From: a virus
Virus record (IMG/VR): IMGVR_UViG_3300036770_004143
Span: 186,001 to 250,000 of that record
Length of the DNA: 64,000 nucleotides
Reading direction: 5' to 3' (one strand)
Positions 38,889 to 47,338 of this stretch are shown piece by piece (within the stretch, counting starts at the first letter, position 1; each line of letters opens with the position of its first letter). Below the pieces are notes generated by a model. It was not told where the DNA came from and ran no database searches. It saw only the letters and a program-made list of their open reading frames with translations. The translations under genes and the position numbers were made by a program.

Positions 38889-39583
38889 GGTCTTCTTATT
38901 CTTCCTAATACAAATCCAGGTTTTATCATTTCTCTTATTTCATCATCTGTGTATTTTATTGCTATAAACAAATCACCCCCAACTGCCAATCCTTTTGGCA
39001 ATGTTTTTATTGATAACATAGATAAATCCAAGTCTTGGCCAACTTTTAAATCCTCTGGTAATGAGTTTATTTTTGTGTTATTCAACCACAAGTTGCCCCA
39101 AACTACCAATCCTTCTGGTAATGATTCTATTTTTGATTTTATTAAATCCAAACTACCCTGGAGTTTTAAACCTTTTGGTAATGAAGTTATTTCTGAACCA
39201 AGAAGACTCAAATTACGATAAACTTCCAAGCCTTCTGGTAATGAGGTTATTTTTGAATTATTTAAATTTAAATTACCCGTAACTTTTAATCCTTTTGGTA
39301 ATGATTTTATACTTGATGCGTTTAAGTCCAAATCACCCCCAACTTCCAAGCCTTCTGGTAGTGATTTTAAAAATTTGGTCATATCCAAGTGCAAATCACC
39401 ATAAACTTTCAAGCCTTCTGGTAATGAGGTTACGTTACTATACGACAAATCCAAATCATCATCAACAATTAATTCTTCTTTTGTTAATGGTTGATTGTTT
39501 ATAAACTTCCATCTTAATGGCACTTTATGTTCCCCTTTCCTTTCAAGGAAATCAAATATTCTTTTTAATGCTTCGTTTTTCAT
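38885..39583 (-). CDS. Leucine-rich-repeat protein, 8 repeats
   Basis: 232 residues, standard caps. Coupled by a 4-nt overlap to the divergent gene at 38373. Confidence 0.85.
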   Translation of the reverse strand: MKNEALKRIFDFLERKGEHKVPLRWKFINNQPLTKEELIVDDDLDLSYSNVTSLPEGLKVYGDLHLDMTKFLKSLPEGLEVGGDLDLNASSIKSLPKGLKVTGNLNLNNSKITSLPEGLEVYRNLSLLGSEITSLPKGLKLQGSLDLIKSKIESLPEGLVVWGNLWLNNTKINSLPEDLKVGQDLDLSMLSIKTLPKGLAVGGDLFIAIKYTDDEIREMIKPGFVLGRIRRP

Positions 39584-39990
39584 TATCCTATTATTTCACC
39601 TTTTATAAATCCAGGTTTTATCATTTCTATTATATCCTCATGATAATAATCTTCACTTATGGGTGTTCTATAGATATACAATTTACCACCAACTTTCAAG
39701 CCTTTTGGTAGTGAATTTATTAATGAACCAGATAAATCCAAATTACCACCAACTTCCAACCCTTCTGGTAATGATTTTATTATTGTTTCATCTAATTCCA
39801 AAGTACCCTCAACTTTCAAGCCTTCTGGCAATGATGTTATATTTATATCTGTTAAAATCAAATCACCTTTAACATTTAATTCATCTTCTGTTAGTGGTAT
39901 ATTATTTTTCAACTTCCAAATAAATGGTGCTTTATGTTCCCCTTTCCTTTCAAGGAAATCAAATATTCTTTTTAATACTTCTTTTTTCAT
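39583..39990 (-). CDS. Leucine-rich-repeat protein, 3 repeats
   Basis: 135 residues, one of the shortest of the run: N-cap, three repeats, C-cap (IIEMIKPGFIKGEIIG). Confidence 0.85.
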   Translation of the reverse strand: MKKEVLKRIFDFLERKGEHKAPFIWKLKNNIPLTEDELNVKGDLILTDINITSLPEGLKVEGTLELDETIIKSLPEGLEVGGNLDLSGSLINSLPKGLKVGGKLYIYRTPISEDYYHEDIIEMIKPGFIKGEIIG

Positions 39991-40769
39991 TACCTTTTTA
40001 TTTTTCCTTTTATAAATCCAGGTTGAATCATCTTTCTTAATTTATAAGTAGTAAGTTCATTTAAAGATGAATATTCCAACATTAAATCTCCAAAAACTTC
40101 TAATCCTTTTGGCAATGACTTTATTGTTGTATATTGCAATAATAAATCACCACCAACTTTCAAACCTTCTGGCAATGATTTTATTTGCTCGCAACCAAAT
40201 AATAACAAATCACCCCAAACTTCCAATCCTTCTGGTAATGAAGTTAATTCTTTGCAATATGCTAAATTCAATTTACCATTAACTTTCAAATCATCTGGTA
40301 ATGTTTCTATCTTTGACTCTCGTAAATATAACTCACCACCAACTTCCAATCCTTTTGGTAATGATTTTATACCTGTATCTAATAAATTTAGAACACCATC
40401 AACTTTTAAGCCTTCTGGTAATGATTCTATTTCTGAACGCATTAAATTTAATGATCCAACTTTCAAACTTTTTGGTAGTGTTTTTATTGACGTATAAGAT
40501 AAATCCAAATTACCACCAACTTCCAACCCTTCTGGTAAAGAGATTATATTTGACCATTGTAAATTTAAATTACCACCAACTTTCAATCCTTTTGGTAATG
40601 AGGTTATGTCTTTCATACTCAAATTCAAATCACCTTTAATATCCAAATCTTTCTTTGTTAATGGCTCATTAAAGACTATTCTCCATAGTAATGTCCCTTT
40701 TGCTTGGTGTGATTTCTTTTCCTTATCTTCAAGAAATTCAAATATTCTTTTTAATGCTTCTTTTTCCAT
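39990..40769 (-). CDS. Leucine-rich-repeat protein, 9 repeats
   Basis: 259 residues, the longest. The N-cap has a short insertion (KKSHQAKGTLLWRI) shared in part with the gene at 40769. Confidence 0.85.
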   Translation of the reverse strand: MEKEALKRIFEFLEDKEKKSHQAKGTLLWRIVFNEPLTKKDLDIKGDLNLSMKDITSLPKGLKVGGNLNLQWSNIISLPEGLEVGGNLDLSYTSIKTLPKSLKVGSLNLMRSEIESLPEGLKVDGVLNLLDTGIKSLPKGLEVGGELYLRESKIETLPDDLKVNGKLNLAYCKELTSLPEGLEVWGDLLLFGCEQIKSLPEGLKVGGDLLLQYTTIKSLPKGLEVFGDLMLEYSSLNELTTYKLRKMIQPGFIKGKIKR

Positions 40770-41308
40770 TATCTTATTATTTCCCCTTTTATAAATCCAG
40801 GTTTAATCATATCTCTTAATTCTTTATCTATGTATTCTAATAATGCTGTATTTTTAATAATCAACTCACCTTTAACTTCCAACCCTTTTGGCAATAAGGT
40901 TATCTTTGTTCTTCTTAAATCCAAAGTGCCACCAACTTGCAAACCTTTTGGAAGCAATTCCACTTGTGTATCTGATAAATCCAAATCCCTACCAACTTGC
41001 AAATCTTCTGGTAATGAGGTTATGTTTGAACCTTCCAAATATATATCACGTCTAACATATAAATCACTTGGTAATGATTTTAATTTAGGTGTATAAGATA
41101 AATTCAAATTGCCACCAATTTTTAAACCTTCTGGTAAGTAGGGTATATCTGAATGTTCTAAAAACAAACCACCTTTAATATCCAAATCTTCCTTTGTTAA
41201 TGGCTCATTAAATTCAATTTTCCATCTCAAAGTTCCTTTTACTTTGGCCAATTTATTTTCCTTCTCTTCAAGGAATTCAAATATTCTTTTTAGTTGTTCT
41301 TTTTGCAT
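40769..41308 (-). CDS. Leucine-rich-repeat protein, 5 repeats
   Basis: 179 residues. N-cap with NKLAKVKGTLRWKIEF. A LSYTPKLKSLPSDLYVRRDI repeat matches one in the gene at 41308. Confidence 0.85.
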   Translation of the reverse strand: MQKEQLKRIFEFLEEKENKLAKVKGTLRWKIEFNEPLTKEDLDIKGGLFLEHSDIPYLPEGLKIGGNLNLSYTPKLKSLPSDLYVRRDIYLEGSNITSLPEDLQVGRDLDLSDTQVELLPKGLQVGGTLDLRRTKITLLPKGLEVKGELIIKNTALLEYIDKELRDMIKPGFIKGEIIR

Positions 41309-41775
41309 TATTTATGTATTTTTCCTTTCACAAATCCAGGTTTTATCATTTCTAATAATTCATAACGTTCATATTTCATCATTGTTGTCAATTCCAAATG
41401 TAAATCACCACCAACTTCCAATCCTTTTGGTAATGATTTTATATCTGTATATGTTAAATCCAAATCACCACCAACTTTTAACCCTTCTGGTAATGATTCT
41501 ATTATTGAGCCTTCCAAGTATATATCACCTTTAACATCTAAATCACTTGGTAATGATTTTAATTTAGGTGTATAAGATAAATTCAAATCACCAGCAACTT
41601 TCAAACCTTCTGGTAAGGATTTTATTTTTGAAAATGCTAAATTCAAATCACTTGTAACATTTAAATCTTCCTTTACTATTGGCTCATTATTTACTAATTT
41701 CCATTTAAATGGTGTTTTATGTTCTCCCTTCCTTTCAAGGAAATCAAATATTCTTTTTAATGCTTCTTTTTCCAT
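41308..41775 (-). CDS. Leucine-rich-repeat protein, 4 repeats
   Basis: 155 residues. Shares the SYTPKLKSLPSDLDVKGDIY repeat with the gene at 40769. C-cap ELLEMIKPGFVKGKIHK. Confidence 0.85.
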   Translation of the reverse strand: MEKEALKRIFDFLERKGEHKTPFKWKLVNNEPIVKEDLNVTSDLNLAFSKIKSLPEGLKVAGDLNLSYTPKLKSLPSDLDVKGDIYLEGSIIESLPEGLKVGGDLDLTYTDIKSLPKGLEVGGDLHLELTTMMKYERYELLEMIKPGFVKGKIHK

Positions 41776-42245
41776 TATCTATATATTTCTCCTTTTATAA
41801 ACCCAGGTTTAATCATTTCTCTTAATTCATCATCTGTGTATTTTGTTAATGGTGTATAACGAATATTCAAATCACCATCAACATATAAACTTTCTGGTAA
41901 TGAGGTTATGTTATTACAATAAGCTAAATTCAAACCACCACCAACTTTCAAACCTTCTGGTAATGATGTTATTCTGGTATGAAGTAAATTTAATGCTCCA
42001 CCAACTTTTAATCCTTTTGGTAATGAATTTAATTTTTCAGAATATGATAAAACCAAATCACCACTAACTTTCAATCCTTCTGGTAATGAGGTTATCTTTG
42101 AATCAAATAAATACAAACGACCCTTAATATTTAATTCTTCTTTTGTGAATGGTATTTCACATTTGACTTTAAATATAAACGGCACTTTATGTTTTTCCTT
42201 CTCTTCAAGGAATTCAAATATTCTTTTTAGTTGTTCTTTTTTCAT
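41775..42245 (-). CDS. Leucine-rich-repeat protein, 4 repeats
   Basis: 156 residues; first gene of the run, with the promoter-like TATTTAT element 17 nt upstream. Confidence 0.85.
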   Translation of the reverse strand: MKKEQLKRIFEFLEEKEKHKVPFIFKVKCEIPFTKEELNIKGRLYLFDSKITSLPEGLKVSGDLVLSYSEKLNSLPKGLKVGGALNLLHTRITSLPEGLKVGGGLNLAYCNNITSLPESLYVDGDLNIRYTPLTKYTDDELREMIKPGFIKGEIYR

Positions 42246-42261
42246 TATAAAATTTATTACA

Positions 42262-42268
42262 ATAAATA
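42262..42268 (-). promoter_or_regulatory. TATTTAT element before the LRR run
   Basis: TATATTTATTGTAATAAA on the coding strand; putative late-promoter class. Confidence 0.4.
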
Positions 42269-42276
42269 TACAAAAT

Positions 42277-42305
42277 AAAAAAACCCCTAGACTAATCCAA
42301 GAGTT
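42277..42305 (-). terminator. Rho-independent terminator after the RNA ligase gene
   Basis: A 10-bp G-U-containing stem (AACTCTTGGA/TCTAGGGGTT) with loop TTAG, followed by seven T on the minus strand. Confidence 0.75.
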
Positions 42306-42337
42306 TTTTTAAATTTAAAAAATGTCCAAGAAGATTA

Positions 42338-43357
42338 TTAGTTTTTGTCCTTCAATAAGAACTTATTGCTAATGGCTTTAAATGAAATAACATTGTCAGA
42401 TGTCCTAATTACAATACCTTCTCTTTCTGTTTTTTCATTCAAGGATGACTTACCTTCGGCAAACTTCAATAACTCATCAATTGTTTTTGGCAAATCTGTT
42501 CCAGCCCTAATTGATAAGAGTGGTGCAACCTCCAACTGGTTCTGGGCCATAAACATAGCAAACTCTGCGTAATTAAACCTTTTGTGAGCATCAATGTCAA
42601 ATGCTGTAAAGAACCTAACTGTATGACCTTTTATCTTGTAGCGATTTCCCTGGATGCCCTCACCAATCAACTCACCTTGTATTGCAAAGTTCTTGTTTTT
42701 GGCTCTCATCTTGTTCTCCAAATCAAGTTCCCTTGCAACCTTCCAGAAAGTATTCCCCTCTGTTTCCAATAGTTCAAGATTTCTTGAACAAACCCCAAAC
42801 TCACCATTGTTTATGTAGAATGTTGCAGAGGATCCATCCAGTTTTTCTGTTATATAGAAATCATCATTTGATTCTATATATGTCTTATAATCATTTGGAA
42901 TATTCTGGGCTCTAATTTCATCTGTCTTGGAAATGAAGGATGGAAACATTCCTTTTGCCAGCCCAGAAAGTTCAGGTGAAATTGGTGTTTCATACTTCAC
43001 AATACCCAACATTTCTGTCACATCCATACCCTCTTCAAGAGATATTTCAGAACCTAAAACAGAAATAGGCAATATCAACCCCTGGGAGATTTGCCCCCTC
43101 ATTTTTATAGTTCTCAATCGAAAACCCTCTGCTTCAGTTGATTTCCTATATGAAGATTTCCTTAAAAATTCAAACTCTTCCCTAATGGGTAAGAAGGAAT
43201 CAATCTCACAATACACAATGAAATCACCCACCTTATGTTCAACATTCTTGGCAACAACAACTTGCCATCCATCAACAATGGCTAGTTCAATGTTGTCAGC
43301 ACCTTCAATAGGCTTTAAATCTGATATTTTTCTAACGCTTGCAAGTTTCCTTTCCAT
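42338..43357 (-). CDS. RNA ligase (DraRnl/Rnl5-like)
   Basis: 339 residues. N-terminal OB-like domain (LASVRKISDLKPIEGADNIE, GWQVVVAKNVEHKVGDFIVY), then the nucleotidyltransferase domain: motif I EKLDGSS with the adenylated Lys, FGVCSRNLEL (Ia), FAIQGELIGEGIQGN (III), EREGIVIRT (IV) and ISFKAISNKFLLK (V). The family seals RNA ends with ATP. With the kinase-like gene at 22922 and the tRNAs it could repair cleaved tRNA. Confidence 0.93.
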   Translation of the reverse strand: MERKLASVRKISDLKPIEGADNIELAIVDGWQVVVAKNVEHKVGDFIVYCEIDSFLPIREEFEFLRKSSYRKSTEAEGFRLRTIKMRGQISQGLILPISVLGSEISLEEGMDVTEMLGIVKYETPISPELSGLAKGMFPSFISKTDEIRAQNIPNDYKTYIESNDDFYITEKLDGSSATFYINNGEFGVCSRNLELLETEGNTFWKVARELDLENKMRAKNKNFAIQGELIGEGIQGNRYKIKGHTVRFFTAFDIDAHKRFNYAEFAMFMAQNQLEVAPLLSIRAGTDLPKTIDELLKFAEGKSSLNEKTEREGIVIRTSDNVISFKAISNKFLLKDKN

Positions 43358-43386
43358 TATTATTTTTTTTTGTTTAGTTAATAATC

Positions 43387-43414
43387 CCCCCTACCCAGGC
43401 ATTTGAGTAGGGGG
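43387..43414. terminator. Terminator-like hairpin between 43421 and the ligase gene
   Basis: CCCCCTAC/GTAGGGGG 8-bp stem with a 12-nt loop, just after the stop of the gene at 43421. Confidence 0.55.
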
Positions 43415-43420
43415 TTTTAA

Positions 43421-43687
43421 TCAATCTACTAAAGTTTCAATCTTTGATTTGTTGATTATATGATCTGTGATTGTATAATCCTCCACTTTTGTCAAGATGA
43501 CACATTTGGATAAAATCTTATAAGGAACATTGATTAAGAAATCATTTCCATTATAGAACTGGAGGGTATTCTTTAACTGTAAGGATCCGTGTATAGATTT
43601 TAGGAATAACTTGAACTGTGTCTTATCAACAAAATTCTCATTGATTAAATTCTCATTCTTGTAAATTACTCTAATGTTATGTGTCAT
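43421..43687 (-). CDS. Unknown 88-residue protein
   Basis: MTHNIRVIYKNENLINENFV; beta-rich with FYNGNDFLINVPYKILSKCV. No family recognised. It has a well-formed promoter, so probably an early gene. Confidence 0.6.
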   Translation of the reverse strand: MTHNIRVIYKNENLINENFVDKTQFKLFLKSIHGSLQLKNTLQFYNGNDFLINVPYKILSKCVILTKVEDYTITDHIINKSKIETLVD

Positions 43688-43709
43688 AGTCTTGTTTTTT
43701 TTGTTGATG

Positions 43710-43741
43710 CAAATTTAAAGTAAAAGATTGAATTAACCAAA
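43710..43741 (-). promoter_or_regulatory. Bacteroidota-type promoter (TTTG-N20-TAAATTTG)
   Basis: -33 TTTG at 43738-43741, -7 TAAATTTG at 43710-43717. The downstream GCATCAAC leader is shared with the promoters at 44219 and 44679. Confidence 0.75.
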
Positions 43742-43863
43742 TATTTTTTTCATTATTTTCTGGGTTAGGTCATCATCATAGCCACACATTGACCTTTCTT
43801 ATCAGAAGCCCTATTGGCAGGCTACTCCTGGAAGTGTGGTTCACCCATTGATTCTTTTTAACA

Positions 43864-44199
43864 CTAGATTACATACTCTGGAATTCTTTCAATTGAATCA
43901 TCTATTGTATCCAATAACCCATCACAATATACATCTTTGATTTCTTTCTTAACTCTTCCAAGAGTATTCACCAAATACACATCATACAAATCACTACCAT
44001 TTAATGTAATTAAAACCCAGCCTTTGTGCCTACGGGCAGACACTCTTAAAAGCAAACCCTTGTTGCTTAAATTTATTGTTTTTGACACACCAAAAGACCA
44101 GAACACAGGTTGATTATATGTGAGCCAACCCATTGTTTCCTGTGGGTTAAATTCTAATTTGTCTTCAAGTAAAGGTTTGATTGCTGTTATGATTTTCAT
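43864..44199 (-). CDS. Conserved small phage protein, 111 aa
   Basis: KIITAIKPLLEDKLEF, MGWLTYNQPVFWSFGV, RVSARRHKGWVLITLNGSDL. The MGW...WS-G....V--RRHKG-V-I-L-G-D-Y pattern is common in phages and plasmids. Function unknown. Confidence 0.7.
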   Translation of the reverse strand: MKIITAIKPLLEDKLEFNPQETMGWLTYNQPVFWSFGVSKTINLSNKGLLLRVSARRHKGWVLITLNGSDLYDVYLVNTLGRVKKEIKDVYCDGLLDTIDDSIERIPEYVI

Positions 44200-44218
44200 G
44201 TTGGTTGTTTTGTTGATG

Positions 44219-44250
44219 CAAATTTAATACAAAGAAATGAATTGACCAAA
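44219..44250 (-). promoter_or_regulatory. Bacteroidota-type promoter (TTTG-N20-TAAATTTG)
   Basis: -33 TTTG at 44247-44250, -7 TAAATTTG at 44219-44226, before the ATG at 44199. Confidence 0.75.
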
Positions 44251-44255
44251 TTTTT

Positions 44256-44498
44256 CTACACCAATTCTGGTTGATTTTTTCTAAACCCATCCCAATGGTT
44301 TCTAACCCTCTCACAAGCATATGGGTAAGATCCGCCCCTATTGATGACCATATGCATTCCTGTTTCACCAAACATCCACCACTGGAATTCTGACTCATGT
44401 TCGCTAGCAACACAGTATAATTTACAATTATTGCCCCATGCCCACAATACACCTACTGATTCAATTTCTCTTTCTTTTTCTCTAACTTCTGTTCTCAT
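44256..44498 (-). CDS. Unknown 80-residue protein
   Basis: Starts MRTEVREKEREIESVGVLWA at 44498, after an ACTAAACAAA leader. The body is aromatic (EFQWWMFGETGMHMVINRGG). No family recognised. Confidence 0.55.
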   Translation of the reverse strand: MRTEVREKEREIESVGVLWAWGNNCKLYCVASEHESEFQWWMFGETGMHMVINRGGSYPYACERVRNHWDGFRKNQPELV

Positions 44499-44520
44499 TT
44501 TAATTTTGTTTAGTTTGGTT

Positions 44521-44655
44521 TTAAAGTATTTTCCAAGAATATGTAGTATAACTATTACGAAGAAACCTATCACATTCTTTTTTTGTCTTGAACTCACGCA
44601 CAAACACCCTGCCTGTCTTTTTTTCTGTCAATTCTAACACTTGCGGCTTTCTCAT
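44521..44655 (-). CDS. Small basic protein, 44 aa
   Basis: MRKPQVLELTEKKTGRVFVR then EFKTKKECDRFLRNSY. Basic, with its own strong promoter. No family recognised. Confidence 0.55.
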   Translation of the reverse strand: MRKPQVLELTEKKTGRVFVREFKTKKECDRFLRNSYTTYSWKIL

Positions 44656-44678
44656 AGTGGTTGGTTGTTTTGTTGATG

Positions 44679-44710
44679 CAAATTTACAGCAAATAATTCA
44701 AACCACCAAA
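44679..44710 (-). promoter_or_regulatory. Bacteroidota-type promoter (TTTG-N20-TAAATTTG)
   Basis: -33 TTTG at 44707-44710, -7 TAAATTTG at 44679-44686, before the ATG at 44655. Confidence 0.75.
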
Positions 44711-44730
44711 TCTTTTTTTCAAAAAAATAG

Positions 44731-44737
44731 TATTTAT
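44731..44737 (+). promoter_or_regulatory. TATTTAT element before the lipoprotein gene
   Basis: AGTATTTATGGTAAAAAAA, 9 nt before the ATG at 44747; putative late-promoter class. Confidence 0.35.
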
Positions 44738-44746
44738 GGTAAAAAA

Positions 44747-45640
44747 ATGAAAAAGTTTATAACATTTATTTTATTAACTATTGTAATACAGAGTTGTAAC
44801 ACATTATCCCACACGAAAAAGACATATGTCCACCAGTTTGCAACCTCAACCAAGGATTTACCAAAGTATTCCTTAAAGTTCAACCAAACATTATCCAATG
44901 TGAGGAAAAGTAGGGGTGTATATTTTGCCAATACATTATCAACACCATCATTACACCTAACAGAATTAGATAGCATATACGCACAACAAAAATTGGATGA
45001 AAGAAAAACCATTTTATTTCAAAACTCATTTGAAATTCTTAATACATACTCAAAAATATTATTGGCCTTATCATCAGATGTTTATGTTGATGATTTATAT
45101 AACAATATAAAAGAACTTGAATATGATTTAGAATCCTTAATAAACCTAAATAATAAATTAACATCATTTAACACTCCAACCGGTTTCGTAAATATAGGGG
45201 CTAAAATAGGAGTAGTTTCTGGAAGAATTTATATAAACCAAAAACAAAGTAAAGAGATAAAAATATTATTAAATTCTTCTGACACATTAATAACAAATGT
45301 ATCAAATAATATTATTTCATATTTGGATTCTAAAAACTTAAATGCTATCATTGATAATGAAGATAAGATGTTATCAATAAACTACTTGAGTTATATACAA
45401 CAATCAAATAGAACTAGTATTTATACTGATTTGGATTATATCAAATTAAAATCAGATTTATCTAGCATAAAAGAATTAAAAGATAATTTAATTATTTGTA
45501 TGATTAATTTAAGAGATTCTCATAAAATAATGGTGGAAGAAATTAATAAAAAAAATTCAACTATTGATACTATAAATGAAATAAAAGAATTAGCAAAAAC
45601 CATAGTTGAAATAAACCAAATAATTAAAGAATTAAAATAA
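44747..45640 (+). CDS. Lipoprotein with coiled coil, 297 aa
   Basis: Start at 44747 gives a signal peptide with lipobox (ITFILLTIVIQSCNTL; Cys18). The remainder is helical, with heptad-like stretches (IYVDDL-NNIKELEYDLESLI; ELAKTIVEINQIIKELK). No family recognised. Surface or periplasmic location in the host envelope is inferred. Two more plus-strand genes follow. Confidence 0.65.
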   Translation: MKKFITFILLTIVIQSCNTLSHTKKTYVHQFATSTKDLPKYSLKFNQTLSNVRKSRGVYFANTLSTPSLHLTELDSIYAQQKLDERKTILFQNSFEILNTYSKILLALSSDVYVDDLYNNIKELEYDLESLINLNNKLTSFNTPTGFVNIGAKIGVVSGRIYINQKQSKEIKILLNSSDTLITNVSNNIISYLDSKNLNAIIDNEDKMLSINYLSYIQQSNRTSIYTDLDYIKLKSDLSSIKELKDNLIICMINLRDSHKIMVEEINKKNSTIDTINEIKELAKTIVEINQIIKELK

Positions 45641-45641
45641 T

Positions 45642-45938
45642 ATGGAATACCTGTTAAAAGAAATACATACTTCAATTACAAATGTTGAAAATGAAAGATA
45701 TAATGAGAATTTATCCAAGGTAGAAAAAACTCATCTTGAAAATACTTTATTAACATTAAGAAATATGGAGAGATCTATCATTAATAAAAAAAATGATGAT
45801 ATGCTCCAAGAATTATCTACCATCACACCATCCCTAACTAAACTAATAAATGAAATGGAATCATCTGGGGAAAGACTTAATGAACTGAATATAAAACTAA
45901 AACGCTTAATCAATATTATCAACTTTTTAAAATTCTAA
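45642..45938 (+). CDS. Helical protein, 98 aa
   Basis: Entirely helical with LENTLLTLRNMERSIINK and a RLNELNIKLKRLINIINFLK end; no signal peptide. It starts 1 nt after the lipoprotein stop, so likely co-translated. Confidence 0.55.
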   Translation: MEYLLKEIHTSITNVENERYNENLSKVEKTHLENTLLTLRNMERSIINKKNDDMLQELSTITPSLTKLINEMESSGERLNELNIKLKRLINIINFLKF

Positions 45939-45940
45939 AA

Positions 45941-46195
45941 ATGGATCAGTATATTAAAATCATTGGCTTTATTGCCACAATCATCACAATCACATCTTTC
46001 ACATTTAAGGACATTCTAACCATTAGACTAGTTAATGTTTTAGGGTCATTTGTTTGGCTTGTGTATGGCTTTTATACAAAAGACCACCCAATAATCATTG
46101 TGAATTTAAGTGTTGTTATAATCCAAGTATGGGGCATATTTTTCTTGTTAAAAGATAGAATGTTTCCACCTCCAAACAAAAATCAAATTCTTTAG
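45941..46195 (+). CDS. SemiSWEET/YgjV-like membrane protein, 84 aa
   Basis: Three membrane segments: IIGFIATIITITSFTF, LVNVLGSFVWLVYGFY, and PIIIVNLSVVIIQVWGIFFL. The W-x-YG motif in the second and N in the third are typical of one-half PQ-loop/SemiSWEET and YgjV proteins. A pore or membrane-associated role in the host is inferred. Confidence 0.65.
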   Translation: MDQYIKIIGFIATIITITSFTFKDILTIRLVNVLGSFVWLVYGFYTKDHPIIIVNLSVVIIQVWGIFFLLKDRMFPPPNKNQIL

Positions 46196-46205
46196 ATGGG
46201 TTTTT

Positions 46206-46233
46206 CACAGAGGGAAATTGATTTCCCTCTGTG
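46206..46233. terminator. 12-bp perfect hairpin between convergent genes
   Basis: CACAGAGGGAAA/TTTCCCTCTGTG with a 4-nt loop, between the SemiSWEET-like gene and the LRR gene at 46270. No strong T-run. Confidence 0.65.
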
Positions 46234-46269
46234 AGCATAAAATGTTGATTATTAGTATAGTTAGGAGTC

Positions 46270-46683
46270 TTAAAAGTAATGAATCCTCTTTAAATACCCA
46301 TCATCTCCAACCATATTTCTCAATTCACTATTACTATATTCACCTAATGGTGATGTATCAATGTATAAAGTGCCACCAACTTTCAATCCTTCAGGTAATG
46401 AGTGTAAGTTGTAACAATTTTGTAAAATCAAATTACCTCTAACTATTAACCCTTCTGGTAATGAACTTATATTATCACAAAAACTTAAAATCAAATCACC
46501 ACTAACTTCCAATCCTTCTGGTAGTGATTCTATATTTGAATATGTCAAATCCAAATCACCTTCAATATCTAAATCTTTTTCTGTTAATGGTATTTCATTT
46601 TTCCATTTCCATAAGAATGGTGGATTGTGTTCTTCCTTTTCTTCAAGGAATTCAAATATTCTTTTTAATGCTTCTTTTTTCAT
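46270..46683 (-). CDS. Leucine-rich-repeat protein, 3 repeats
   Basis: 137 residues with the standard N-cap. The C-cap is altered (SELRNMVGDDGYLKRIHYF in place of PGFIKG). Confidence 0.85.
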   Translation of the reverse strand: MKKEALKRIFEFLEEKEEHNPPFLWKWKNEIPLTEKDLDIEGDLDLTYSNIESLPEGLEVSGDLILSFCDNISSLPEGLIVRGNLILQNCYNLHSLPEGLKVGGTLYIDTSPLGEYSNSELRNMVGDDGYLKRIHYF

Positions 46684-47330
46684 TATCTAAATATTCCTCC
46701 TTTTATAAATCCAGGTTTAACCATTTCTCTTAATTGATTATCTGAATATTCTTCTAATGCCGTACCTAATATAAATAGGTGTTCACCAATTTCTAATCCT
46801 TTTGGTAATGAGGTTATTTTTGTGCCTGATAAATCCAAATGCTCACTAACTGTAAGTCCTTGGGGTAATGATTTTAATGTTGTACAACTATTTAAAGCAA
46901 GATAACCATCAACCTTTAAACCTTTTGGTAAAGATTGTATTTTTGAAAAAGCCAAATCAATACTCCCATTAACCTCCAAATCTTTTGGCAGTATCTCAAT
47001 GGATGTGTATGATAAAATTAAATCTTCTTCAACTACCAATCCTTTTGGTAAATATTTTATGCTTGAATATGATAAATTGAAATGTTCTCCAACTTCCAAT
47101 CCTTCTGGTAATGATTCTATTTTTGAAGCATATAAACTTAAATTACCCCCAACCTTCAACCCTTTTGGTAATGAGGTAATTTCTGATCCTTCAAAAATTA
47201 AATCCCCTTTAACATTTAACTCTTCTTTTGTTAATGGTATATTATTAATCAATTTCCATTTAACTGGTAGATTATACCCTTCCTTCTCTTTTAGGAATTC
47301 AAATATTCTTTTTAAGGTTTCTTTTTTCAT
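46683..47330 (-). CDS. Leucine-rich-repeat protein, 7 repeats
   Basis: 215 residues, standard caps (QLREMVKPGFIKGGIFR). Shares 1 nt (TAATG) with the next gene. Confidence 0.85.
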   Translation of the reverse strand: MKKETLKRIFEFLKEKEGYNLPVKWKLINNIPLTKEELNVKGDLIFEGSEITSLPKGLKVGGNLSLYASKIESLPEGLEVGEHFNLSYSSIKYLPKGLVVEEDLILSYTSIEILPKDLEVNGSIDLAFSKIQSLPKGLKVDGYLALNSCTTLKSLPQGLTVSEHLDLSGTKITSLPKGLEIGEHLFILGTALEEYSDNQLREMVKPGFIKGGIFR

Positions 47331-47338
47331 ATCATATA

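Larger units (their letters stand above)
36371..42245 (-). repeat. Operon-like run of ten LRR paralogs
   Basis: Ten adjacent minus-strand genes share an N-cap (M-x-KEQLKRIFEFLEEKE, then P-x-x-WK, LT-EDL), 3-9 copies of a 20-21-residue SLPxGL-x-V-GG-L-L repeat, and a C-cap (YTD-ELREMIKPGFIKG-I-R). Genes are coupled, often by TAATG, and one promoter-like element precedes the run. Repeat number varies between genes, consistent with unequal recombination. Confidence 0.9.

Noticed and set aside
36600-41600. Long plus-strand ORFs antisense to the LRR genes
   Set aside because: They are shadows of the repeat codons, lack family similarity and promoters, and vanish with the repeat phase.
36371-42245. 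CRISPR array from periodic DNA repeats
   Set aside because: The period is 60-63 bp with protein-coding conservation; there are no identical repeats with unique spacers.
43733-43789. 18-codon minus-strand ORF (MCGYDDDLTQKIMKKIFG)
   Set aside because: It overlaps the -33 box of a strong promoter, is very short and has no independent support.
44588-44746. N-terminal extension of the lipoprotein gene from 44588
   Set aside because: It runs antisense through the 44-residue gene and its promoter, and would bury the signal peptide.
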